Below, in pieces: positions 1 through 7,675 of a stretch of DNA of 33,244 nt. The notes beneath the pieces were generated by a model. The model did not search any database, was not told the DNA's origin, and was given only the letters and a program-made list of their open reading frames with translations. The translations under genes were made by a program, and so were the position numbers. The stretch comes from an uncultured Chloroflexota bacterium (lineage in GTDB: Bacteria > Chloroflexota > Limnocylindria > Limnocylindrales > CSP1-4). The stretch is from contig CAIYHO010000137.1 in assembly GCA_903925955.1 (NCBI GenBank), positions 1-33,244 of the forward strand, written 5' to 3'. Each line of letters begins with the position of its first letter. The stretch's first letter is position 1.

Positions 1-59
1 CACGCCGCGCCCCCTGCTGAGTCAGGCGTGGGTCACGGTGCAGCGGACTCCGCGGCCCG
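1..59. repeat. 59-bp direct repeat, copy 1
   Basis: The first 59 bases of the window recur without a mismatch at 215-273 and diverge at the next base. The repeat may start before the window edge. It carries an imperfect palindrome at about 20-35 (TGAGTCA-N4-TGGGTCA). The stretch between the copies (60-136) is very GC-rich low-complexity sequence in which I recognise no gene. Confidence 0.9.
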
Positions 60-136
60 GCGACGGCGACGCGCCCGGCGACCTTCGCCGCGTCCCGCGC
101 CCCGGCGCCCGCGCCCCGGCGCACTCCCCCGCGGCT

Positions 137-154
137 TGACCCAGCTGTGGGTCA
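137..154. repeat. Palindrome TGACCCA-N4-TGGGTCA (type D)
   Basis: TGACCCAGCTGTGGGTCA has perfect 7-bp arms around a 4-bp centre. Its arms match the right arms of the imperfect palindromes inside the two 59-bp repeat copies. A further inverted repeat lies just downstream: CGTGCACGAT at 168-177 against ATCGTGCACG at 209-218. It could be a dimer-binding site upstream of the histidine kinase or part of a dispersed element. Confidence 0.6.
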
Positions 155-214
155 GGAGCGGGACCCTCGTGCACGATCCGCGCCCTAAATCGCCATTCCG
201 GCATGCCGATCGTG

Positions 215-273
215 CACGCCGCGCCCCCTGCTGAGTCAGGCGTGGGTCACGGTGCAGCGGACTCCGCGGCCCG
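215..273. repeat. 59-bp direct repeat, copy 2
   Basis: This is an exact copy of bases 1-59. It lies directly upstream of the GTG start proposed for the histidine kinase. If translation began instead at the ATG at 203, the repeat would be coding, which is one reason to prefer the later start. Confidence 0.9.
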
Positions 274-316
274 ACCCGTTCGCCAGCAGAGCCGGGATGC
301 CGTACGGTTGGTTGCC

Positions 317-1630
317 GTGAGCCCCACACTCCGCCGGCCCGCCCAGCCCGGCACCGTCAAGAGCAGCCAGGATCCGGCGCCTCAGTCCGTATCGGCAGGC
401 GATGCCGCACGTCTTGCGCAGCTCGCCGTCCTCCACGACCTGGCGCAACTGGTGACGCAGTCCCGCGATTGGGATGAGCTCATGCGCACCGTCGTGGACC
501 GCACAACCGCAGCCATGGGCGTCCGCGTCTGTTCGCTCTACCTGTTTGACCGCGATGGCCAGCATCTGACGCTCGCCGCCACCAACGGCCTTGATGTGGA
601 GCAGGTGGGCAAGGTTCGCATCGACCTTGGCAAGGGTCTGACTGGGCTTGCCGCCTCAACACGGTTGCCAATCTCGTCGCGCGACGTGACCGCGGATGAG
701 CGGTTCACCTGGCTCCCGCAGCTGGACCTGCGCGGCCTGCACGCAATGCTGGCAATGCCGCTGGTCTGGAACGACGCCCTCGTTGGCGTGCTCAACGTCC
801 AGGACGGACCGGTCCGCGACTTCACCCCGTCAGAGGTTGAGCTCCTGGCCACCATCGCGGCGCTCCTCGGCGGCATCGTGGAGAAGGGCCGCATGCAGAT
901 GGAGGCCGAGGCGCAGCTTGACCGGCTTTCCCACCTGGACGCGGCACGGGCGGAGCTGTTGGCCGTGGTCACGCATGAATTGCGGACACCGCTGGCCGTG
1001 GTTCGGGCGTATGTGGATCTGCTGGCCGATGCCGCGTTGAAGGGCGCGGGCGCCAGCCCCGAAGCCCCGGCCCACATCGCCAACTGGCGTGACGCGGCCA
1101 CAGACCAGGTGGCCCGGCTCGACCGCCTGGTGGACAGCATTCTCGCGAGCGTCCGGGGCGAGGGGCTAACTGGTCTGCAGCGCGAGCCGTTTGACGTTGC
1201 TGCATCAGTGGGCGCAACCGTAGGCACGCTTGCAATGCTCCTGCGCACGCGGGCGGTTCGCTGGAACCCGCCGCAGCGCGAGTTCGCAGCGCTTGGGGAC
1301 GAGGCTCGCTTCCGACAGGTGCTGGAGCAGCTGCTCGATAACGAGGCCAAGTACGCGCCACCGGACTTCGCCGTGTCGATTGGCGTGTGGCCCGTGGGCG
1401 GCGAGGTGCAGGTCTACATCACCGATGACGGCCCGGGCGTCCCCATCGCAGACTGGGAAGCCGTGTTCCAGCCGTATGTGCGCGTGGACCGTGCCCGGTC
1501 GCGTGGCTCAGGTATCGGGCTGTTTGCGGCTCGCCGGCTGATGGAGGCCATGGGTGGGCGCGTGTGGATTGAGAAGAACGGATACGGCGGGTCGCGCTTC
1601 ATGATCGCCCTGCCCGCCGTCCAGCCATAG
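317..1630 (+). CDS. GAF-domain sensor histidine kinase (orphan)
   Basis: This is a cytoplasmic two-component histidine kinase. With the GTG start at 317 it has about 437 residues. An N-terminal GAF domain covers roughly residues 40-175 and contains the segment LPISSRDVTADERFTWLPQL. The dimerisation/phosphoacceptor helix has the H-box THELRTPLA, with the phosphorylated His at residue 220. The ATPase domain follows: N-box QLLDNEAKYAPP, G1 box DDGPGVP, F-box region VFQPYVR and G2 box GSGIGL. No membrane segment is visible, so the signal is probably an intracellular ligand bound by the GAF domain. No response regulator is encoded nearby. The N-box has Glu where Ala usually follows the Asn. The start is uncertain because neither GTG 317 nor ATG 203 has a Shine-Dalgarno sequence. 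I prefer 317 because the upstream codons fall in repeated DNA. It probably forms an operon with the next two genes. Confidence 0.88.
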   Translation: MSPTLRRPAQPGTVKSSQDPAPQSVSAGDAARLAQLAVLHDLAQLVTQSRDWDELMRTVVDRTTAAMGVRVCSLYLFDRDGQHLTLAATNGLDVEQVGKVRIDLGKGLTGLAASTRLPISSRDVTADERFTWLPQLDLRGLHAMLAMPLVWNDALVGVLNVQDGPVRDFTPSEVELLATIAALLGGIVEKGRMQMEAEAQLDRLSHLDAARAELLAVVTHELRTPLAVVRAYVDLLADAALKGAGASPEAPAHIANWRDAATDQVARLDRLVDSILASVRGEGLTGLQREPFDVAASVGATVGTLAMLLRTRAVRWNPPQREFAALGDEARFRQVLEQLLDNEAKYAPPDFAVSIGVWPVGGEVQVYITDDGPGVPIADWEAVFQPYVRVDRARSRGSGIGLFAARRLMEAMGGRVWIEKNGYGGSRFMIALPAVQP

Positions 1631-1654
1631 CCAACTGCCGAGCCGGAGGGAACG

Positions 1655-2554
1655 ATGCCCAGCTGGGACGGAAACTCGGGCGGGGTTGACTGGACCCTGA
1701 CCCTAGAGCGCGATGTGCTGCTGCCGTCGCGGCTGGTCAACGGCACGGTCCGCGTGGTGGCCCAGCACGCGGTCGAGGCACGCGCCCTGCTGGTCAGGCT
1801 GCGCGGGGTTGAGCACTGGGTCTATGAGACCACCACCACCGATGGGCGCGGCCACACCACCACCACGCGCCACACCGGGTCACACGACCTGCCCTCGGAG
1901 CCCGTCATGGTGGCGGGCGCCGTGAGCCTCGCCCCGGGCGAGAGCCGTGAGTTCCCCTTCCAGCTCCCCACCCCGCAGCTTGGCCCGCCCACAATCCTGG
2001 CCGAGATGGTCCGCGTTGATTGGTCCGTTGAGGCGAAGCTGGACCGAGAAGGCGGGTTCGACTCGTCCATCGAGGTGCCGGTCATGGTGGCGCAGCCGAT
2101 CGCCCTGCTGCGAGCCGGCGTGGTCCGCGTGGAGCAGTTCGCGCTCTACCCGTCCGCGGATGCGGCAGACGGCAAGTTGGCTGGGTCCATCGCGCTCGAT
2201 CCTCTGCCGCTTGTGGCTGGCGCCCCGTTCACCGGGACCATCTCGTTTGCGCCCAGCAGCGCGGTCACGGTGCGATCCATCCGGGCCGAGGTGCGCGTCC
2301 ACGCCAAGGCCACGGTGAGCGGCGGGCTGTCCGAGGTCATCACCGCCTGGTCCGCGCAGCTTGCGGGCGAGGGCACCATCAGCGGCGCAACGGTCTACCC
2401 CATCACCGGCACGCTGCCCATCACCACCCCGCCCACGGCCGAGACGCCGCACGGCAAGGTCTGGTCAGAACTTGTCCTGGTGCTGGACGTGGCGTGGGCG
2501 CAGGATCCACACCTGCGCCGCGACATCACCATCGCCTCCACCGGCGAGCTGTAG
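1655..2554 (+). CDS. Arrestin-like / Spo0M-like beta-sandwich protein
   Basis: This 299-residue soluble protein has no signal peptide or membrane segment. The N-terminal half (VDWTLTLERDVLLPSRLVNGTVRV, written here in two overlapping ideas: an extended strand set and a PSRLVNG turn) resembles arrestin-N/Spo0M folds, as do the later pieces LAPGESREFPFQLP and VRVDWSVEAKLD. A polar loop near residues 58-75 is rich in Thr and His (GRGHTTTTRHTGSH). The second half repeats a similar beta-sandwich pattern. GGAGGG sits 7 nt upstream of the ATG. The gene starts 24 nt after the kinase and its stop abuts the next start, so the three are probably co-transcribed. Spo0M-like proteins are known as cytoplasmic scaffolds or regulators. 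A role beside the kinase is inferred from position only. The fold call comes from pattern recognition, not a clear motif. Confidence 0.6.
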   Translation: MPSWDGNSGGVDWTLTLERDVLLPSRLVNGTVRVVAQHAVEARALLVRLRGVEHWVYETTTTDGRGHTTTTRHTGSHDLPSEPVMVAGAVSLAPGESREFPFQLPTPQLGPPTILAEMVRVDWSVEAKLDREGGFDSSIEVPVMVAQPIALLRAGVVRVEQFALYPSADAADGKLAGSIALDPLPLVAGAPFTGTISFAPSSAVTVRSIRAEVRVHAKATVSGGLSEVITAWSAQLAGEGTISGATVYPITGTLPITTPPTAETPHGKVWSELVLVLDVAWAQDPHLRRDITIASTGEL

Positions 2555-3499
2555 GTGGCAGGTCACGAGACCCGCGCGCGCCAACAGGGCCGCAGCGTTC
2601 TGGAGGTCCTTGGCGCGGCGGTGCTGTTTGGCACGACGGGCACCACAGCGTCGCTTGCGCCGGCCGCCGCAGGCTCCATCGCCATCGGCTCGGCACGCCT
2701 GGTCGTCGGCGGCGTGGGCCTGTTCGCGGCGCTGCCGCTGCTCGGGGGGAGCCGGCGTTCCGCGATAGCGCTCTGGCGCACGCGGTGGGGCCTCACCGCC
2801 GGCGTGATGACGGCTCTGTACCAGTTGGCCTTCTTTGCCGGTGTCGCGCGCGCCGGTGTCGCGCTGGCCACGCTGCTCACCATCGGGTCTGGCCCCGTCC
2901 TCGTGGGGCTCATCTCGTGGGTGCTCCTGCGCGAGCGGCCGGCGATGCTGTGGTGGGTGTCGACGGCTGTGTGCCTCGCCGGTCTGGCACTGCTGACGCT
3001 GCACGGCAGCACCGAGACCGGAGCAGACGCCAGCGGCCCACTGTTTGCGCTGGCGTCTGGCCTTGGGTACGCCATCTACACCGTGGCGGCAAAGCATCTG
3101 ATGAACCAGGGCATCCATGCGCCTGAGGTCATGGCGTCAGCATTCAGTCTGGGCGGGCTGATCTTGCTGCCTGTGCTCCTCCTTGCGGGGGCCACGTGGA
3201 TGGCGTCCGTGGAGGGGCTTGCCGTGGCGCTCTGGCTTGGGCTGGCAACCACCACCGTTGCGTACGTCCTGTTTGGCCGCGGGCTGCGGGTTCTCCCCAC
3301 CGGACCCGTGGCAACGCTGGTGCTGGCGGAACCCCTTGTGGCGACGATGCTTGGGGTGTTGCTTCTGGGTGAGCGCCTTGACGCCACCGCGTGGGCCGGT
3401 GCCGCGCTTGTGGCAGCGGGGCTTGGCCTGCAGGGCGTGGTGTCGGTGCGATCTCGCAGCGATGACGAACCCAACGTCGTGGAGGCCGTCCTGGCCTGA
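2555..3499 (+). CDS. EamA/DMT-family transporter
   Basis: This 314-residue protein has about ten hydrophobic helices in two EamA halves, as expected for the drug/metabolite transporter superfamily. Typical pieces are LTIGSGPVLVGLISWVLLRE in the first half and ATLVLAEPLVATMLGVLLLG with GERLDATAWAGAALV in the second; the PVLVGLISW/EPLVATMLG pair marks the internal duplication. The GTG start at 2555 directly follows the TAG of the preceding gene, so translation is probably coupled. The substrate cannot be told from sequence; amino-acid or metabolite export is common in the family. Three EamA proteins occur in this window (also at 26123 and 28391) and they are not near-identical copies. Confidence 0.88.
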   Translation: MAGHETRARQQGRSVLEVLGAAVLFGTTGTTASLAPAAAGSIAIGSARLVVGGVGLFAALPLLGGSRRSAIALWRTRWGLTAGVMTALYQLAFFAGVARAGVALATLLTIGSGPVLVGLISWVLLRERPAMLWWVSTAVCLAGLALLTLHGSTETGADASGPLFALASGLGYAIYTVAAKHLMNQGIHAPEVMASAFSLGGLILLPVLLLAGATWMASVEGLAVALWLGLATTTVAYVLFGRGLRVLPTGPVATLVLAEPLVATMLGVLLLGERLDATAWAGAALVAAGLGLQGVVSVRSRSDDEPNVVEAVLA

Positions 3500-3510
3500 T
3501 GGCGCGAAAT

Positions 3511-3559
3511 GGCGCGTGGCGGCTGGGCGGGTGGCGGCGCGTGGCGGCTGGGCAGGTGG
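3511..3559. repeat. 24-bp tandem duplication
   Basis: GGCGCGTGGCGGCTGGGC plus GGGTGG (3511-3534) is repeated at 3536-3559 with one mismatch (GGG to AGG), at a period of 25 bp. It lies just after the EamA stop codon at the left edge of the repeat-filled convergent gap. Confidence 0.8.
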
Positions 3560-3562
3560 TCA

Positions 3563-3748
3563 GTTCATCACCGCTCGTGATAAACGCCCGCATGTTGCGG
3601 TGACCTGAGCGCCAGCAGCCTCCTTCCGTGCCCGGTGATCACATGTGGTGATATTCGGGCCGTCATTCGGGCTCGCGTGCGCCGCGGCGAGCTGCCGATG
3701 TCGCCGCCGAGCCAATCCCGTGGCCGATTATCACGAGCGGTGATGAAC
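3563..3748. repeat. Type A palindrome cluster, copy 1
   Basis: Three palindromes lie in this convergent gap. The outer two (3563-3583 and 3728-3748) are perfect 21-bp inverted copies of each other with the core ATCACCGCTCGTGAT. The middle one (3638-3652) is ATCACATGTGGTGAT. The 186-bp unit therefore looks like a small element with terminal inverted repeats. No target-site duplication is apparent and there is no ORF inside. The same arrangement recurs at 9175-9376. Confidence 0.75.
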
Positions 3749-3840
3749 CGGATCGAACCGAACCGGATCGAACCGAACCGGACCGAACCGAACCGAACCG
3801 GATCGGACCGAACCGAACCGGATCGGACCGGCCCGGACCG
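3746..3840. repeat. Pentanucleotide array, 19 units
   Basis: Nineteen consecutive 5-bp units fill 95 bp: ten AACCG, four GATCG, four GACCG and one GCCCG. Every unit ends in CG. The left end overlaps the right terminal repeat of the type A cluster, and the right end stops two bases before the stop codon of the minus-strand oxidase. A 15-bp higher-order period (GATCG-AACCG-AACCG) is visible at the left. A 5-bp period is not compatible with a repeated peptide unit, so I read it as non-coding. Confidence 0.92.
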
Positions 3841-3842
3841 CG

Positions 3843-5036
3843 TCAGCTCCAGAGCGGCCCGTACGGGTGCTCGCCGTCGAGGCGTCGCCCTTCGACGACG
3901 CGCGCAAACGAGAACGGCGTGATGTCCACGGTGATGGGGCGGCCGTCGAGGATCCACTCGGCCATTGACGCCCCGATGGCGGGCGCCGTCTTGAAGCCCG
4001 TCCCAGAGAAGCCGCACGCCAGCCACAGACCGTCCGGACCCGGTACACCCACGGGCCCCAGGATCGCGCGCTGATCGGGCGTGATGCCGTCCTGGCCGCC
4101 GTGCGATGTGCGGACGTCGCCCAGCGTCATCCACGGGACGCGGCGGCAGAGCCGCTCCACCGCCACCTCCACAAAGCCCGGGTCGCCCACGTCCACCGGC
4201 AGGTCCGGCGAGCCGCCAAGCACGTTGTGCGTCTCCAGGCCCACAAGCAGCAGGTCGCGCCCCTCCGGCCGGAAGTACACGGCACCTGGCCGGTCCAGCA
4301 CCACGGGGATAGATGAGGGGTGCGTCAGCGGCAGACCGAAGTACGCCGTGTCGTGACGCCACGGTTCAACGGGGACTGCCACGCCCGCTGTTGCCGCAAG
4401 TACGGCAGACCAAGCGCCCGCCGCCACGACCACCACCGGCGCGGCGATATCGCCGGCGTCTGTCGCAAGCCCCGTGACGCACCCGCCAGCCGTCCGGATG
4501 GCAGTGGCCCGGACGCCGGCGGACAGCGTCGCGCCAAGATGCACAGCCGCCGCGATGAACCCGGCCGCCGTCCCCGACGGATCCGCGTAGCCCGACAGCG
4601 GCTCGTACGCCCCGCACACGATCCCGTCGAGCACGATCCCCGGCACCAGTTGGGCGATCTCGGCCGGCGACACCACGCCAGTGCGGATCCCAAGCGCCAC
4701 CTGCGCGTGGACGTTGGCGCGCAAAGCGGCCGCGTCATGCACATCGGCCAGCTGCAAGAAGCCCGTCTGGACAAAGCCCGGATCGCCCGCGCCCACGTGC
4801 TCGCCCCAGGACGTGAAGTACGGGAACGAGGCCCACGCAAGCGCCGACTCAACCGCGAGGTCGTAGTGCATGCGTACAAACCCGGACGACCGGCCTGTGG
4901 CGCCCGCGGCAATCGCCGAGCGCTCAACAACGGCCACCCGGACACCGCGCTTGGCCAAGTGAAACGTCAGCGAGGCGCCCTGGACGCCAGCGCCCACGAC
5001 AACGACGTCGGCCGTGGCGGGGACGCTTGTCCTCAC
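3843..5036 (-). CDS. FAD-dependent oxidoreductase, DAO (sarcosine/D-amino-acid oxidase-like) family
   Basis: This 397-residue flavoenzyme has the N-terminal Rossmann motif [13 protein letters not shown] (GxGxxG) and the second dinucleotide element [17 protein letters not shown], as in glycine, sarcosine and D-amino-acid oxidases. The C-terminal FAD contact [16 protein letters not shown] is also typical. Where monomeric sarcosine oxidase has a flavin-linked Cys before the TPD motif, this protein reads GQDGITPD, so covalent flavin attachment of that type is not expected. No signal peptide is seen and it is probably cytoplasmic. The GTG start overlaps the TGA of the upstream adenosine deaminase gene by 4 bp (GTGA), which indicates translational coupling. 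The substrate is probably a secondary amine or amino acid and is unresolved. A pentanucleotide array lies immediately 3'. Confidence 0.85.
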   Translation of the reverse strand: MRTSVPATADVVVVGAGVQGASLTFHLAKRGVRVAVVERSAIAAGATGRSSGFVRMHYDLAVESALAWASFPYFTSWGEHVGAGDPGFVQTGFLQLADVHDAAALRANVHAQVALGIRTGVVSPAEIAQLVPGIVLDGIVCGAYEPLSGYADPSGTAAGFIAAAVHLGATLSAGVRATAIRTAGGCVTGLATDAGDIAAPVVVVAAGAWSAVLAATAGVAVPVEPWRHDTAYFGLPLTHPSSIPVVLDRPGAVYFRPEGRDLLLVGLETHNVLGGSPDLPVDVGDPGFVEVAVERLCRRVPWMTLGDVRTSHGGQDGITPDQRAILGPVGVPGPDGLWLACGFSGTGFKTAPAIGASMAEWILDGRPITVDITPFSFARVVEGRRLDGEHPYGPLWS

Positions 5037-6142
5037 CCGGCCACCACCGCCGCGGCTGCCTCGCGCGCTCGAAGCCGAGCGTATCCGGGCTTCACCAGCT
5101 CGTTGATGAGCCGGAGCCGCTCGTCAAATGAGACAAACGATGACTTGAGCGCATTGATCGTGAGCCACTCCATCTCGCCAAGGCCGATGCCAAAGGCAGC
5201 GTCGAGCGCCGCGAACTCAGACGACATCGAGACGCCGCTCATCAACCGGTTGTCCGTGTTGACCGTGACGCGGAAGCGGAGCCGCCGAAGCAGGTCGATC
5301 GGGTGCTCGGCAATGGACGCGCAGGCGCCGGTGTGCACGTTGGATGTGGGGCAGAGCTCCAGCGGCACCCGCCGGTCGCGGACAAACGCGGCGAGCCGGC
5401 CAAGGACAACAGACCCGTCCGGGCGAACAGTGATGTCGTCGATGATCCGCACGCCGTGGCCCAGCCGCTCGGCGCCGCACAGCTGGAGCGCCTCCCAGAT
5501 GGACGGCAACCCGAAGGATTCGCCCGCGTGGATGGTTGTGTGGAAGTTCTCGCGGTGGATGTGCTCAAACGCGTCCAAGTGGCGCGTGGGCCGGTGACCA
5601 GCCTCGGGGCCCGCGATGTCGAAGCCAACGACGCCCTTGTCGCGCCATCTGACCGCAAGTTCGGCGATCTCGCGGGAGCGGGCCGCCTGGCGCATGGCCG
5701 TCACAAGCGAGCGGGCGACGATGGGGTGGCCGGCTGCCGCGGCGCGCCGCTCGCCCTCCGCAAACCCCTCGAGGATCGCCTCGGTCGCCTCGTCAAGCGT
5801 CAGGCCCTGCTCCACGCAGAGCTCGGGCGCCATGCGGATCTCGGCGTACACCACGCCATCGGCGGCAAGGTCCTCCACGCACTCGGCGGCCACGCGGATG
5901 ATGGCGTCGCGGTGCTGCATGACGCCGCAGGTGTGGGCGAAGGTCTCGAGGTACAGCTCAAGTGATTTGCGGTCGGCCCCGCGCCGGATCCAGGCCGCCA
6001 GATCGTCCGCGTCTTGCGTGGGCAAGCCCTTGTAGCCAAACTCCCGTGCCAAGTCGATGATCGTGGCCGGTCGAAGACCGCCGTCCAGATGGTCGTGAAG
6101 CAGCGCCTTGGGCGCCTCGCGGATCGTGTCGAGCGTGAGCAT
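5033..6142 (-). CDS. add: Adenosine deaminase
   Basis: This enzyme converts (deoxy)adenosine to (deoxy)inosine and ammonia in purine salvage. The 369-residue TIM-barrel sequence has the zinc motif [12 protein letters not shown] (His16, His18), a third zinc His in IHAGES (His205) with the catalytic Glu208, His229 in LGHGVR, and the zinc-ligand Asp297 in [10 protein letters not shown]. The usual second Asp of the TDDP motif is Asn298, a variant I associate with actinobacterial-type Add proteins. The ATG is supported by GGAGGT about 7 nt upstream. It is the first gene of a minus-strand pair with the FAD oxidase. Adenine or 6-aminodeoxyfutalosine deaminase are alternatives, but DGGLRP and the C-terminal motif favour Add. 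Confidence 0.9.
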   Translation of the reverse strand: MLTLDTIREAPKALLHDHLDGGLRPATIIDLAREFGYKGLPTQDADDLAAWIRRGADRKSLELYLETFAHTCGVMQHRDAIIRVAAECVEDLAADGVVYAEIRMAPELCVEQGLTLDEATEAILEGFAEGERRAAAAGHPIVARSLVTAMRQAARSREIAELAVRWRDKGVVGFDIAGPEAGHRPTRHLDAFEHIHRENFHTTIHAGESFGLPSIWEALQLCGAERLGHGVRIIDDITVRPDGSVVLGRLAAFVRDRRVPLELCPTSNVHTGACASIAEHPIDLLRRLRFRVTVNTDNRLMSGVSMSSEFAALDAAFGIGLGEMEWLTINALKSSFVSFDERLRLINELVKPGYARLRAREAAAAVVAG

Positions 6143-6363
6143 GCGGGTACCTCCGTCGTGCGTCCGATGCTATCGCCCAAGACGGGACTTCGGGCTCCAC
6201 AACAGCCACGCCTCAGCGTATGCACTGGAGCACGGCGGCGCGTGCTGGACAGCCGACAGGCGAGATAGCCCCCGAAGACGTGCTTCCGGGTCTGCCGATG
6301 GAGGGGAATGCCGACTACGGTGTGAGGGCACCATCATGTGACAGCCAAAGAGGTCGATAGCGC

Positions 6364-7644
6364 GTGACACAAGGCGGCCGAAGGCCCCTGGGTATCCCGG
6401 CAGTCCGCTCAATGCGAGGCTTCGTTGCCCGCCAGCAGCGCGACTGGAAAGTGACGGTTGTCCGCACATCGCTCGACCGCCTCGCCTACCAGATGGTCTT
6501 TCCCTACCTGTCGCTGTACATCATCGCCCTCGGCGCGACCGCCACCCAGCTGGGGCTGGTGACAAGCGCCGGAATGCTGACGGCAGGTATCGCCGGCCCG
6601 GCCATCGGCTGGCTCATCGACCGCCACGGTCCGCGCAGGTTCTACCTCATGGGCATCGCGCTCCTGGGGATCTCGTACCTAACCTACGCCCTCGCGCAGA
6701 GCTGGGAGATCACCGCCATGGCGATGATGGCCTATTGGCTCGGCTACTCCATCAGCGGCCACAGCTGCGCAACCATCTGCGGGAACTGCCTGGCCAACCG
6801 CGACAGGGCAACGGGTATGACCATCTGCGAGACAGCCGCCGCGGGTCTGCTTGGGATCGTCGGGCCGATTGTCGGGGCGCTGATCGTCGCCTCGTCCGGA
6901 ACCATTGACGCAGCCTCAATTCGGCCGCTGTTCCTGCTGGCCGGCGTCATCACGGTTGGAACCTTCGCGGTGATCTACACGCAGCTCTCGCCCCAGCGCT
7001 GGGGGGTGCGCGGGTCAGGACGGGCGGTGCTCCGTGATCTGGGCGCCGTCATGCGCGGGGGACGGCACCTGCGCCGCTGGCTTGTCATCTCAGCGATTGG
7101 CCAACTCCCCGTGGGCATGGTGTTCGCGTTCTCCCAGGTCTACGCGCACGAGGTGAAGGGGGCTGACGCGGTGGTGCTCGGGGGCATGGCTGCCGCCGGG
7201 GCCATCGGCTCCATCACGATGGCTATCCCGCTCGGCAGGCTAGCCGACCGAGTTGGCCGCAAGCGGATCCTGTATCTGGCAATCCCGCTCTTCAGCCTGT
7301 CGTGCCTGGTGCTCGTCTGGGCGCCCGGGCCGCTGGCCCTGCTCGCCGCCGGCGCCCTCCAGTCCTTCTACTACGTCAGCGGCCCAATCGCCGCCGCGAT
7401 GGAGCGAGAGTTGGTTCCCGCAGCCCACATGGGCCGGTGGATCGGGATTGGCAGAGTCGCGAAGATGCTGGTGGGCGCAGTGCTCGTGGTCGTGGCTGGC
7501 GCGATCTGGGATCGGGTTGGACCCGAGTGGGTGTTCCTCACCTTCGTCATGATCGATCTGGGCATCCGCATGCCGCTGCTCATCTCGATGCCGGAGACGC
7601 TGCACCTCCGCTTCCCCCCAACGCCGATCCAACTGACCAACTGA
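6364..7644 (+). CDS. MFS transporter
   Basis: This 426-residue integral membrane protein has about twelve hydrophobic helices and major facilitator motif-A loops at both equivalent positions: GWLIDRHGPRRFYLMG between helices 2 and 3, and GRLADRVGRKRILYL between helices 8 and 9. The N-terminus is basic and cytoplasmic. The GTG start at 6364 has AGAGG about 10 nt upstream; an in-frame ATG at 6412 is a possible alternative. It is transcribed divergently from add across a 221-bp gap in which I see no strong promoter match. Its end converges with argH after only 31 bp. The substrate is unknown; drug or metabolite efflux is the usual default for this type. Confidence 0.88.
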   Translation: MTQGGRRPLGIPAVRSMRGFVARQQRDWKVTVVRTSLDRLAYQMVFPYLSLYIIALGATATQLGLVTSAGMLTAGIAGPAIGWLIDRHGPRRFYLMGIALLGISYLTYALAQSWEITAMAMMAYWLGYSISGHSCATICGNCLANRDRATGMTICETAAAGLLGIVGPIVGALIVASSGTIDAASIRPLFLLAGVITVGTFAVIYTQLSPQRWGVRGSGRAVLRDLGAVMRGGRHLRRWLVISAIGQLPVGMVFAFSQVYAHEVKGADAVVLGGMAAAGAIGSITMAIPLGRLADRVGRKRILYLAIPLFSLSCLVLVWAPGPLALLAAGALQSFYYVSGPIAAAMERELVPAAHMGRWIGIGRVAKMLVGAVLVVVAGAIWDRVGPEWVFLTFVMIDLGIRMPLLISMPETLHLRFPPTPIQLTN

Positions 7645-7675
7645 TCCCGCCCCGCTTGCGAACAAGGGAACCGCG

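Noticed and set aside
3563-3748. CRISPR array
   Set aside because: The repeats are short palindromes in both orientations with uneven spacing, only three copies, and no cas genes nearby.
3746-3840. Coding repeat (RFGS-like peptide) on the minus strand
   Set aside because: The 5-bp unit gives a 15-bp peptide period only by chance of an open frame. It lies outside the oxidase stop and has no start or ribosome site.
4320-5597. Long plus-strand open frame (425 codons) opposite the oxidase and add genes
   Set aside because: It is antisense to two clearly identified enzymes, is Arg/Ala/His-rich without domain patterns, and is the kind of open frame expected in GC-rich DNA.
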